From JABJOR01 sp965603075 (GTDB taxonomy: Bacteria; Pseudomonadota; Alphaproteobacteria; Rhodospirillales; Casp-alpha2): a DNA stretch of 64,000 bases. Shown here piece after piece: positions 54,254-63,300 of the stretch. The position numbers were made by a program, and so were the translations under genes. The notes beneath the pieces are model-generated. The model worked only from the letters and a program-made list of their open reading frames with translations, made no database searches and was not told the origin of the DNA. Each line of letters opens with the position of its first letter. Position 1 is the first letter of the stretch. The DNA is taken from positions 97,914 through 161,913 of the forward strand of contig CBFDBO010000005.1 of assembly GCA_965603075.1 (NCBI GenBank), in the 5' to 3' direction.

Positions 54254-55948
54254 TTAACTTAGTGGCCATACTTCTGAGAGATATTTCCAGTTGATGAAGT
54301 AATAGAGAACAAAGGCCGAGAAGAAGATCGATACGAGGATAATCGTTCCCGGGATATGCAGTTCTTTTACACTTCCTGTGGATGACACAACAGAACCACC
54401 ACCTTGGAAGACAACAGGGTTAGCTCTGGCTGATTCATCGGTACGTTTTTTGCCAAAGAAAACTGAGGCTACAATAACGATAACAAATGCAGCGCCACCA
54501 ATTGAAGCAATTATGCCTGAGATACCGTTCAATGCCATTATCAAGAAGGCAGATGGCGGGTAATCAAAGGCCATTGTCGCATCACTAAAGGCCATATCCC
54601 AATGACGGCGGGAAACACCCAAAGTACCCGCAGCCATCATGAAGACAGATAGGCCTGTGACACCCAAACCAAATAGGTAAGGCTGCCACTGGGCAAGTTT
54701 CTTGAACATGATTTCACGGCGGAAGATTAATGGTACGACAAGGTAGGAGACCGCCATAAAGGCTAATGTGGTACCCGCCGCAACTGTGCCGTGGAAGTGA
54801 CCCGGAACATACAGTGTATTATGGATGATCAGGTTAAGCTGCTCTGTGCCCATGATAACCCCGGTGATACCACCAAGAACACCAAACAATACTAGGCTGA
54901 GGAACATACCCGCAAAAGCAGGGTTACCCCACGGAGCTTTGCGAAGCCATCCGAAGACACCTTGCGTAAAGCCATTATTGCGTTGCGCAACCTCGATTGC
55001 ACCTGGAACACTCATACCGTGGATTAATGAACCAAGAACGGCTAGGAACAATGCGTAGGATGTATTAGCAACTTTCCATTCTGAACTGATACCCGGATCA
55101 ACAAGAATATGATGGGCGGAAGCCAGAAGAAGGAAACAGATATACAGGAAGAAAGCCATACGGCTGACTTTTTCTGAAATCGGTTTAGCACCCAATGTCA
55201 GGGCAGCAATGGCGTACCAGACAGAGACCTGAGCTGCAACATTGATCTGTTGTGATGAATGACCAAAACCCCACCAAACAATACGGTAAGTCAGGGTATC
55301 AATATCACCAATTAGGCCAAGGGACCAAAGCCAAGTGGGTACCAAAATAACGGCACCTGAGGCGATTGTGTACACGGCGATAATAGCCGCCGTAATGGCA
55401 CCAAAGGTTACAAGTGGAACAGAACCTTCATAAGTTTTTTCTTTCTTTGCAATGACCAAGGTTCCAAAGAAAACCCCAACGGCCACAAGGGCGCCAACGG
55501 CAAACAAAATAAGACCCAGATAGAAGTTCGGGTCCGCTTTCATCGGCACGTACGAGGTGAACATAACACTTGATTCACCTTGAAGAACGGCAATGTTTGC
55601 TAATACTGAGCCAATTACCATTAATACAAAAGCGAGCCAAGCTACTCTGGGCATTGCTAAACGGCAATTAAGGAGGATCGCCGATGCAAAATACAAAATA
55701 GCGATTTCAAAGAAAATGATCCAGAAAACAAGGATATCTGCACCGTGGGCTGTTAAAACTAGATAAAATAAATCAGCAGGAAGCAGGTGAACTGCTTGCC
55801 AGCGTGTAAGAGCAACAAGAAGTCCAAAAAAACCACCGACGGCGAGGAAAACAACCCCGACCACGGCATTGGCTTTAATTAAAGCTTCTGCAGAACTATG
55901 CACCTTTAGGCCAGTCTCCGGGCAGGTGCGGAATGAAAAGTTAGACAT
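54254..55948 (-). CDS. Haem-copper oxidase superfamily subunit I, nitric-oxide-reductase-like (eNOR-type)
   Basis: A 564-residue protein with twelve or more transmembrane helices. Low-spin haem ligands are His68 (LTAHGADILVFW) and His386. The high-spin haem ligand is His384 (PGHFHGT), and the CuB ligands are His230 plus His279/His280 (ASAHHILVDPG). After His230 the sequence runs GHSSQQINVAAQ, so Gln234 occupies the position of the crosslinked Tyr that oxygen reductases need. Loss of this Tyr is a hallmark of alternative NOR families. The NNR-type box and NO genes around it favour NO reduction, though a divergent oxygen reductase is not excluded. Confidence 0.8.
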   Translation of the reverse strand: MSNFSFRTCPETGLKVHSSAEALIKANAVVGVVFLAVGGFFGLLVALTRWQAVHLLPADLFYLVLTAHGADILVFWIIFFEIAILYFASAILLNCRLAMPRVAWLAFVLMVIGSVLANIAVLQGESSVMFTSYVPMKADPNFYLGLILFAVGALVAVGVFFGTLVIAKKEKTYEGSVPLVTFGAITAAIIAVYTIASGAVILVPTWLWSLGLIGDIDTLTYRIVWWGFGHSSQQINVAAQVSVWYAIAALTLGAKPISEKVSRMAFFLYICFLLLASAHHILVDPGISSEWKVANTSYALFLAVLGSLIHGMSVPGAIEVAQRNNGFTQGVFGWLRKAPWGNPAFAGMFLSLVLFGVLGGITGVIMGTEQLNLIIHNTLYVPGHFHGTVAAGTTLAFMAVSYLVVPLIFRREIMFKKLAQWQPYLFGLGVTGLSVFMMAAGTLGVSRRHWDMAFSDATMAFDYPPSAFLIMALNGISGIIASIGGAAFVIVIVASVFFGKKRTDESARANPVVFQGGGSVVSSTGSVKELHIPGTIILVSIFFSAFVLYYFINWKYLSEVWPLS

Positions 55949-55964
55949 ATTAATTACTCCTGCC

Positions 55965-56504
55965 TTATTCTACGACGAGCATCTTGCCAAGCATCTCATG
56001 ATGCCCAATGCCACAAAACTCGTTACAAATGATGCCAAATTGACCCGATTCAGTCGGCTTTATCGTTAGAACCATTTCGTAGTTAGGGTGAATTTGTAGA
56101 TTGATATTTGTTGGCTGTAGTGAAAAGCCATGCATCCAATCTAATGAAGATAGGTGAAGTCTATATTCTTTCCCTTTTTCAAGTTCCAGAATTGGCCACC
56201 ATTCCCAAAGACGGGCAAGCATGTAAACGTCACTACCTGGCGGTGGACGAACAATAGGCATGCCGCTTTCTTCATCTTCGCGAACTGTATAGAGCGCCGC
56301 TGCGGCTTCTACTTTCTCGGCGTAGGTATCGGGGTTAATGCGGTACGCTTCATTTGACAGGTTTTGTTCACCCGTCATATGCCACCAGACCATGATGCTG
56401 AACATAAGGATGCCCCATAGAAATGCTATGGTGATCCATGTGATTTCGATCCCGTGTAGTGGTTCTTTCCACCACAATCGATTTTCGGGAGGTGTTAAAG
56501 CCAT
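55965..56504 (-). CDS. Haem-copper oxidase subunit II with CuA site
   Basis: A 179-residue protein with one N-terminal transmembrane helix (about residues 19-41) and a cupredoxin domain that carries the complete CuA ligand set: His125, then Cys160, Cys164, His168 and Met171 in CNEFCGIGHHEM. It would accept electrons from a soluble donor and pass them to subunit I. It is shorter than typical cytochrome oxidase subunit II. It ends 17 bases before the subunit I start and begins after GGGAGA. Confidence 0.92.
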   Translation of the reverse strand: MALTPPENRLWWKEPLHGIEITWITIAFLWGILMFSIMVWWHMTGEQNLSNEAYRINPDTYAEKVEAAAALYTVREDEESGMPIVRPPPGSDVYMLARLWEWWPILELEKGKEYRLHLSSLDWMHGFSLQPTNINLQIHPNYEMVLTIKPTESGQFGIICNEFCGIGHHEMLGKMLVVE

Positions 56505-56523
56505 TAGATTATCTCCCTACTCA

Positions 56524-56709
56524 TCAGTGTGCTAAAGGAATGTTGGCTACTTCCATGACGCCCCAAAGCGTGTAAACAACGGTTGGGATTGCAACGCCGA
56601 TAAAAAGTAATAAAAAAGTATTGTCGAGGAGGCTCTGCATTGCAGGAATGGGTTCCTCGTCATCATTGTTTGGTGAAGGGCTTTGCCCTTCGGGTGTATT
56701 GTCGGACAT
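56524..56709 (-). CDS. Small membrane subunit of the oxidase/NOR-like operon
   Basis: A 61-residue protein from ATG 56709, preceded by GGGAGGAAT. An acidic N-terminus is followed by one hydrophobic helix (TFLLLFIGVAIPTVVYTLWG). It is the first gene of the three-gene operon and probably a structural subunit. Confidence 0.78.
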   Translation of the reverse strand: MSDNTPEGQSPSPNNDDEEPIPAMQSLLDNTFLLLFIGVAIPTVVYTLWGVMEVANIPLAH

Positions 56710-56824
56710 AAATATTCCTCCCAATATTATCATATAGTCCACAATTTTGTGGATATATGACCACTCTCACGTATACCGATTACACGTGCATCTATTTACC
56801 TTACTTGAAGGAACTTAATGCGCC

Positions 56825-56838
56825 TTGACGTTGGTTAA
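56825..56838 (-). promoter_or_regulatory. NNR-type box upstream of the NOR-like operon
   Basis: Read on the minus strand this is TTAACCAACGTCAA, an exact match to the Paracoccus-style NNR pattern TTAAC-N4-GTCAA. It lies about 115 bases upstream of the small subunit start, at the position expected for an activator site. It supports NO-responsive expression. Confidence 0.65.
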
Positions 56839-56949
56839 GTCTGATATTTCAAGGAAAAATGACTTCAGAGTTGACTTCTAACGTTTGTTGCCTGAGCATC
56901 ACTTACGCTTGCATTAATCAATATGTCAGCTTGTAGAATGGAATGAATT

Positions 56950-57915
56950 TTGGACAATAAGCAGCCTCCATCCGATAATAATTTTCTGGAAGTTCTCAAC
57001 AAGAAAAAATCAATTATTCAACGATTCTGGGCTTGGCTTGTCTTACTCGCACTGGGAAGCGTCTGGGGTTTGACGTTCTCTCTGGCGAAAATCGCCGCTG
57101 ATGGCGGGGGGCATCCCTTAGGAATCGCCTATTGGCAGTCTTTAATTGGGGCTGTCGTTTTAATCACTTATACTTTTTACAGTCGTAAATTTATCCCCTT
57201 TAAGCGTCGGCACATCATCTTTTATATTTTATGTGGCATCTTAGGATCAGCAATCCCCAATACAATATTCTTCTATGCTGCGTCCAACATTTCGCCGGGC
57301 ATCTTGTCTATTACGGTCGCAACTGTGCCACTGATGACCTTCATCGCGGCCGTTCTTTTAAAGTTTGAACGGTTCGTCATTTTACGCGTTATGGGCGTTG
57401 TTTTTGGTATGATCTCGATAATTCTACTGGTAGGACCAGAGGCCAGTTTGCCTAATCCGGGGTCTGAAGTTTGGGTTCTGCTCGGCATTGTTGCAGCGGT
57501 TTGTTATACAATAGAGAATATGATTATTGCCATGCGAACCCCAGAAGGTGTTGGGGCGCTTTCTACCGCTGCTGGTATGTTTCTCGCGTCCGCTCTTATT
57601 ATGACACCGTTCATGTTTATTGATGGTATATTTGTCCCCTTGGTTTGGCCATTAGGGCCTGTGGGATGGTCGATCATTGGCATGTCAGCGGTCAGTGTTT
57701 TTGCCTATGGAATATTTGTCTATATGATCATGCAAGCGGGACCGGTTTTTGCAAGTCAAACGGCGTATATTGTCACCATATCCGGGGTGATATGGGGCAT
57801 TATTATATTTGATGAAAAACATTCGTTTTGGATATGGATTTCACTTGCCGTCATGATGATCGCGTTATTTTGCGTTTCGCCTAAACATAAGGAGATAAAA
57901 CAAGATGGATCCTAA
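56950..57915 (+). CDS. DMT-superfamily EamA-type transporter
   Basis: A 321-residue membrane protein with about ten helices in two EamA repeats and family motifs LALGSVWGLTFSLAKIAA and FFYAASNISPGILSITVATVPL. It probably exports a small metabolite. The best start is a TTG, as no ATG is available. It overlaps the serine hydrolase gene at 57905 by 11 bases. Confidence 0.85.
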   Translation: MDNKQPPSDNNFLEVLNKKKSIIQRFWAWLVLLALGSVWGLTFSLAKIAADGGGHPLGIAYWQSLIGAVVLITYTFYSRKFIPFKRRHIIFYILCGILGSAIPNTIFFYAASNISPGILSITVATVPLMTFIAAVLLKFERFVILRVMGVVFGMISIILLVGPEASLPNPGSEVWVLLGIVAAVCYTIENMIIAMRTPEGVGALSTAAGMFLASALIMTPFMFIDGIFVPLVWPLGPVGWSIIGMSAVSVFAYGIFVYMIMQAGPVFASQTAYIVTISGVIWGIIIFDEKHSFWIWISLAVMMIALFCVSPKHKEIKQDGS

Positions 57916-59146
57916 CATGCTTATGCAGGGCGCCCCACCGTCAGATGATAATCAAGTGACATTGGATAATTGGCGGACACCGCCTTTTAACAAATGGGCT
58001 TTTCAGCATATAAGTGAGATTACCCTCACCGCAGCGATCTATAATAACCCTGATAATATCCGAACACTTGAGAGTGTTTCATCTGATTTAATGGATATCC
58101 AATACCCGCATGGTGATGAGACGGTTAGCATTTCGGAAATGATTGAACGCACCGATTGCGATGGCTTTCTGGTTTTGCATAGCGGTAAAATTGTCCTTGA
58201 AGAATACCGTAATAGTATGACGGAAAGATCAAGGCATATTTTGTTTTCTGTAACAAAATCAGTAACTTCCTTGGTTGCAGGCATTCTTGTAGGGCGCGGG
58301 GAATTGAACCCGGAAGCCCCTGTCACCACCTATATTCCAGAGGCCGTAAATACAGCCTTTGGTGACGCAAAAGTTCAAAATGTATTGGATATGACAGTAA
58401 GTCTTGATTTTAACGAAGATTACACCGCAACAGAAGGGCCCATCGTAGAGTACAGAGAATCGACAGGATGGAACCAAAGAACAACGACACCTCCAGATCT
58501 GCATTTGCGGGGATTTCTGCTGACCCTTAAGGACCGGAAGGGCAAAAATGGAAAACACGGTGAACACGGTGAACACTGTGCATATGGGGAACATGGGGAA
58601 CGATTTAGTTATATGTCCCCTGTGACCGATTTGCTGGGCTGGATTCTTGAGCGAGCTAGTGGTAAGCGATATGCCGATTTGGTAAGTGAAACTCTCTGGC
58701 AACCAATGGGGGCTGGTTATGATGCGTATATGAGTAACGATGCTCAAGGTGCGCCCCGTACAGCAGGAGGGCTCTGTACAACCCTGCGCGATTTGGCATT
58801 GGTGGGGCAATTAATCTGTGATGAGGGTAAACGAGACGGTGTTGAAATCGTCCCAAAACAATGGATTGAAGACATTCGTAATAATGGAGATCGTGCGCAA
58901 TGGCTTGCAGGTGACTTCGCCACGGAATATCCTGATTGGCCCCTGCGATATAGAAATAAATGGTATGTTATGGGGGATAATAAAGCCCCGTTATTTGGTG
59001 TTGGAATATATAATCAATTTTTATATGTTAACCCTGAAAAAGAACTGGTGATCGTACAGTTTTCATCTCAACCTGATCCGGTGAATGATGATAATGAACT
59101 GCTCGCCCTTCGGGCCTTTGAGGCAATTAGTAATAGCTTAGAATAG
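57905..59146 (+). CDS. Serine beta-lactamase-like hydrolase, paralogue of the one at 24316
   Basis: A 413-residue protein sharing the SxxK motif (SVTK, Ser115-Lys118) and the opening WRTPPFN with the 24316 protein (WDLPPFN). It has an extra Gly-Glu-His-rich insertion (about residues 217-236) encoded by short repeats at 58549-58602. It is probably cytoplasmic and hydrolyses an unidentified amide or ester. It is translationally linked to the DMT transporter, as the first copy is to a different transporter. Confidence 0.8.
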   Translation: MDPNMLMQGAPPSDDNQVTLDNWRTPPFNKWAFQHISEITLTAAIYNNPDNIRTLESVSSDLMDIQYPHGDETVSISEMIERTDCDGFLVLHSGKIVLEEYRNSMTERSRHILFSVTKSVTSLVAGILVGRGELNPEAPVTTYIPEAVNTAFGDAKVQNVLDMTVSLDFNEDYTATEGPIVEYRESTGWNQRTTTPPDLHLRGFLLTLKDRKGKNGKHGEHGEHCAYGEHGERFSYMSPVTDLLGWILERASGKRYADLVSETLWQPMGAGYDAYMSNDAQGAPRTAGGLCTTLRDLALVGQLICDEGKRDGVEIVPKQWIEDIRNNGDRAQWLAGDFATEYPDWPLRYRNKWYVMGDNKAPLFGVGIYNQFLYVNPEKELVIVQFSSQPDPVNDDNELLALRAFEAISNSLE

Positions 59147-59155
59147 GAAATGGTA

Positions 59156-59620
59156 ATGAGTTCAAAAATTTGGAAAGTATATTTGTCTGGTGAAATTCAT
59201 TCAGATTGGCGTGAGCAAATAGCCAATGGCGTAAAGGCCGCTTCATTGCCTGTTGAATTAAGTTCTCCTATTACCATCCATGAGGACTCCGACGATTGTG
59301 GTGTTGCTATATTTGGCGAGGAACCCGATAAAACATGGCATGACCGGAAAGGGGCTTTGCTCAATTCCATCCGCACCGGAACGTTGTTAAATGAAGCTGA
59401 TATTGTCGTTGTTCGGTTTGGTGAGAAATATAAACAATGGAATGCCGCTTATGATGCTGGCTACGCCAATGCGCTTGGAAAGCCAACAATCATTTTGCAC
59501 CCGTCAGAACATGATCACCCATTAAAAGAAGTAGATGCCGCAGCCAGCGCCGTTGCGCGGGAGCCGACACAGGTTGTTCAAGCATTGGATTATATCATAA
59601 ATGGTAAAATGCCTAAGTGA
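59156..59620 (+). CDS. ytoQ: YtoQ-family nucleoside-deoxyribosyltransferase-like protein
   Basis: About 154 residues. The pattern VYLSGEIHSDWREQI, the HDRKGALLNSIRTGTLLNEADIVVVRFGEKYKQWNAA segment and the ALGKPTIILH loop are the known YtoQ family features. The fold resembles nucleoside deoxyribosyltransferases, but the activity is unknown. I prefer ATG 59156, with GGAA six bases upstream, over ATG 59150. Confidence 0.85.
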   Translation: MSSKIWKVYLSGEIHSDWREQIANGVKAASLPVELSSPITIHEDSDDCGVAIFGEEPDKTWHDRKGALLNSIRTGTLLNEADIVVVRFGEKYKQWNAAYDAGYANALGKPTIILHPSEHDHPLKEVDAAASAVAREPTQVVQALDYIINGKMPK

Positions 59621-59640
59621 ATGATTTAGCGACGTGTTAA

Positions 59641-60093
59641 TTATTGAATACTTAAGGGGCCTTCCAAGCTCTCAAAGTTATCAAATTCATCAAAATCGTC
59701 TTTGATTCCCTCAGAGGGGCAAATACTTGATTGGTGATGGATCATCTTCCAAACGCCGTCTTCATTTGCAAATATGTTTGTTGCTAACAACATTCCGGGT
59801 TCTAAATGTTCACAGCACACAACGTAGGCGAAGTCACCGTGCATATACGCTGAAGCTTGGCTGAAAGCCAAGAAGGGCGGGGGCTCATTTAGAATGCATT
59901 GCCAACTGCTTATGACATCGTCCTGACCATACAATGCAGGCCACCCTGGATGAATGCAGGATATATTTTCCGAATTCGACCATAATATCTCCATGTTTAC
60001 AGCCGAACCTTTTTCAAAAGCTTCGTAAAAATTGCTATTTGCGGCCAAAATAGCTTCGGTATCTGTATGCATTTCTGTGCTTACCCCATTCAC
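59641..60093 (-). CDS. SnoaL/DUF4440-like NTF2-fold protein
   Basis: A 150-residue protein with an N-terminal helical segment (EAILAANSNFYEAFEKGSAVNME) and core WSNSENISCIHPGWPALYG, typical of SnoaL-like/DUF4440 proteins. Function is unknown; such proteins often act as small-ligand binders or cyclases. It is convergent with ytoQ. Confidence 0.8.
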   Translation of the reverse strand: MNGVSTEMHTDTEAILAANSNFYEAFEKGSAVNMEILWSNSENISCIHPGWPALYGQDDVISSWQCILNEPPPFLAFSQASAYMHGDFAYVVCCEHLEPGMLLATNIFANEDGVWKMIHHQSSICPSEGIKDDFDEFDNFESLEGPLSIQ

Positions 60094-60368
60094 GTATATT
60101 AATTTTCTCCTGACTATCTATGTGGGGAGGTTGTACCCATATTCCTACTAATTTTATGCTTACTCGATACGAATTTATTTAAGGGCAGTGAAATGACCTT
60201 AATCGGCAAACATTCCGAATTTTCTAAGGTTTTTGAGTGGATACTATTATACTCATTCAATAGAGAATATGAACCCGTGCGTCTGTCTCAGTCACTATGA
60301 ATTAGCAGAGTTGAGATGTACCCATGGAAAATGCCCTTAATCGGGATTGATTTGAAAAGAGCGTTATT

Positions 60369-63300
60369 ATGGCTGATAAAACCCCAAACACCGATCCTAA
60401 CCCTGCTGTTGATGAAGAAGAAGAAAATCAGCAAACGTTAGATGATTTAACGGTTTTAAACGAAGATGATGGTCAGGGCGGCCTTGAGGGCGGCCAAGAG
60501 GAAGTTCCGGACGTCGCTCCACCGGACCCTGAAGATCTAAGTTTGGGGTCGTTGCATACGGGTAGCCAGCAAACGACCAGTGAAATCCTTGATAATTTAG
60601 CACCGCCAGCACCTGCTGTCAGCGCACCCCCAGAAATCGACGCATCAGAGCTAAAAGACCGTGGCGTTAGTGTGGATGGCATTACGACGCAAAATCCAGA
60701 TGTCGATATTCTTGTTGATGGTGATCCTGAGGCCGATATGGGCGGTTTTGACTCAGGCGGCACATTTGATGCTGGCGCGGGCAAAAAAAGCGGTGGTAAA
60801 GGCAAAGGGGCTGATAAAGGCGATAAAGAAAAAGACGGTGGCAAATCAGAAGAAGACGCTGATGAAGGTGCCCCGGAAGAAGAAATAATTGGCGAGGACG
60901 GAACCCCCGTTGTACCGCCAGTTGTGCCGCCCGTCACGGAGGGTGTTGTACCACCACCCGTTGATGAGTTACCGGTTGATGAAGAGCCTGAAGCCCCTAT
61001 CCCTGATGAAGAACCAGAACCCGAACCAGAGCCCGAGCCAGAACCAGAGCCCGAGCCCGAGCCAGCACCAGCACCGGTAAATCGGGGGCCTGAAGCCGCG
61101 GATGATGTTGCTGCAACGGATGAAGATACATCCGTTGTCATTGATGTTCTTGAAAATGACACCGACCTTGATGGTGACACGGTTCATGTGACGGGTGCGA
61201 CGCTTCCCGCAGGTGTGGATGGTACGGTGATTGTTAATGATGATGGTTCATTAACCTTTACACCCGGCAGTGGTTTTGATGCTCTGGCTGAGGGTGAAAC
61301 CGATCAAGTCGAAATTACCTATACTATTTCTGATGCCAATGGCGGAACCGATACCGCAACCGCTACGGTTAATGTATCGGGTTCCAATGATGGGCCAGTG
61401 GTTACTGAAGTTGTTACCGTGGACGCCGTAGAAGATGGTGCCGCTGTATCAGGTAAATTGGTTGCAGATGACGCGGAGGGCGATGATCTAACCTTTAGTG
61501 TTTACAGCCAGCCCTCCGAAGGTTCTGTATCTATTAATGCCGATGGTTCGTTCAGTTTCAATCCCGGCGATGATTTCCAGGATTTGGGCGTCGGTGAAAC
61601 ACGCGATGTTATTTTTACCTATCAAGTTGACGATGGTCAGGGTGGAACAACCACAGCTGATTCCGTTGTTACTGTAACAGGTACGAATGATGATCCTGTA
61701 GCGGTTGTTGATACGGCCGTTGTTCAATCTGATAGCACCGTTACCTTTGATGTTCTGTCTAATGATTCTGATCTTGATGGTGATAACCTGAGCGTTCTTT
61801 CTGCTGAGCTTCCAAGCGGCATTGATGGCACACTTACCATTAATGGCGATGGAACATTAACATTCGATCCCGGTCCAACGTATGATGGAAAAGGCACAAA
61901 CTTCTCTGAACAATTTGAAATTACATATGTCGTTCAAGACGAAAATGGTGGCACGGCTACATCCACAGCCACGGTAACGTTAACGGGCTCTGAGCTCGGT
62001 GTTATTGCAACCACAGACGTGGCGACAATCAGCGAAGATCAACGCGTGACAATGAATGTCATCAATAATGATGTGAACCTTGAAGCGGGTGACCTCACAT
62101 TGGTTGATGCAACATTGCCAGATGGTGTTGGCGGTACGCTTGTTACAAACTCAGATGGTACGATTACTTATACACCCGGCGCTGAATTTGATTCACTTGC
62201 TGTTGGCGAAACACAGGATGTTGTTGTTACTTATACTGTTACCAATGATCAGGGCAACACTTCCGAATCAACGGCGACCATTACGGTCACGGGTACGAAT
62301 GATGGTCCGGTTGCCAGTGATGGTTTAACCAATACGGCCAAGGAAGATGCTGGTGCGGTTGGCGGTCAATTATCTGGTTCGGATATTGATGGTGACGCGC
62401 TCAGCTACTCATTGATCAACGGCCCTGTTGAAGGTTCGGTTTCTATTAATTCTGACGGAAGTTATTCATTTGACCCCGGCACAGATTTTCAGGACCTAGG
62501 CGTTGGAGAAACGCGTGATGTAACTTTTTCATATCAGGTCGATGATGGCCATGGCGGTACTGATACTGCCGTAGCAAAAGTGACCATAACCGGTTCTAAT
62601 GACGGCCCGATTGCGGATGAAGGGTTAACCCTCGCTGCTAAAGAAGATGGTGGTATCGTAAACGGTGAGCTTTCCGGTACGGATATTGATGGTGATAGTC
62701 TTAGCTACTCACTTGTTAATGGACCTTCCGAAGGAACGGTTATTGTTAATGACGATGGCTCCTACAGTTTTGATCCGGGCGCAGGCTTCCAAAATCTTGG
62801 TGTTGGTGATTCTCAAGACGTAACATTTACCTACCAAGTTGATGATGGTCAGGGCGGCACAGAAACATCAGACGTTACCATTACCATTAACGGCACCAAT
62901 GATGGCCCTGTTGCCATGGCTGATACAGCAGAAGTAGATGAAGATTCTGGTGTTACTATTAATGTTCTTGATAACGATACCGATATCGATGGTGGAAACC
63001 TCAGTGTTATAAGCGCCGAAATTCAAGACGGCGCGGGTGGCACGGTTGATGTTAACCCCGATGGTAGCATTACTTTTATTCCGGGTGATTCTTATAATGA
63101 TCTTGAATTTGGTGAAGATGATTTCGTTAATATTACATATACAGTATCCGATGGTGCGGGTGGTGAAACAACATCCAACGCCACAGTCAGAGTCGTCGGC
63201 AGTTATGATGGTGAACCTATTATCGCCCAGGTTCCTAATCTGAGCGTTGCCCCGGTAATGGGATCGGAAGATACAGCTATTTCCCTCGATATCAGTTCTT

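Noticed and set aside
54254..55948. Simple annotation as cytochrome c oxidase subunit I
   Set aside because: The haem-copper fold is correct, but the essential crosslinked Tyr is replaced by Gln234 and the context is NO-related, so a plain oxygen-reductase call would be misleading.
60473..61180. A long minus-strand frame (235 residues) opposite the start of the giant repeat protein
   Set aside because: Its sequence is low-complexity Ser/Gly/Pro arising from the antisense of Pro-Glu and Asp-rich codons, and it lacks a credible start context. The plus-strand frame is clearly coding.
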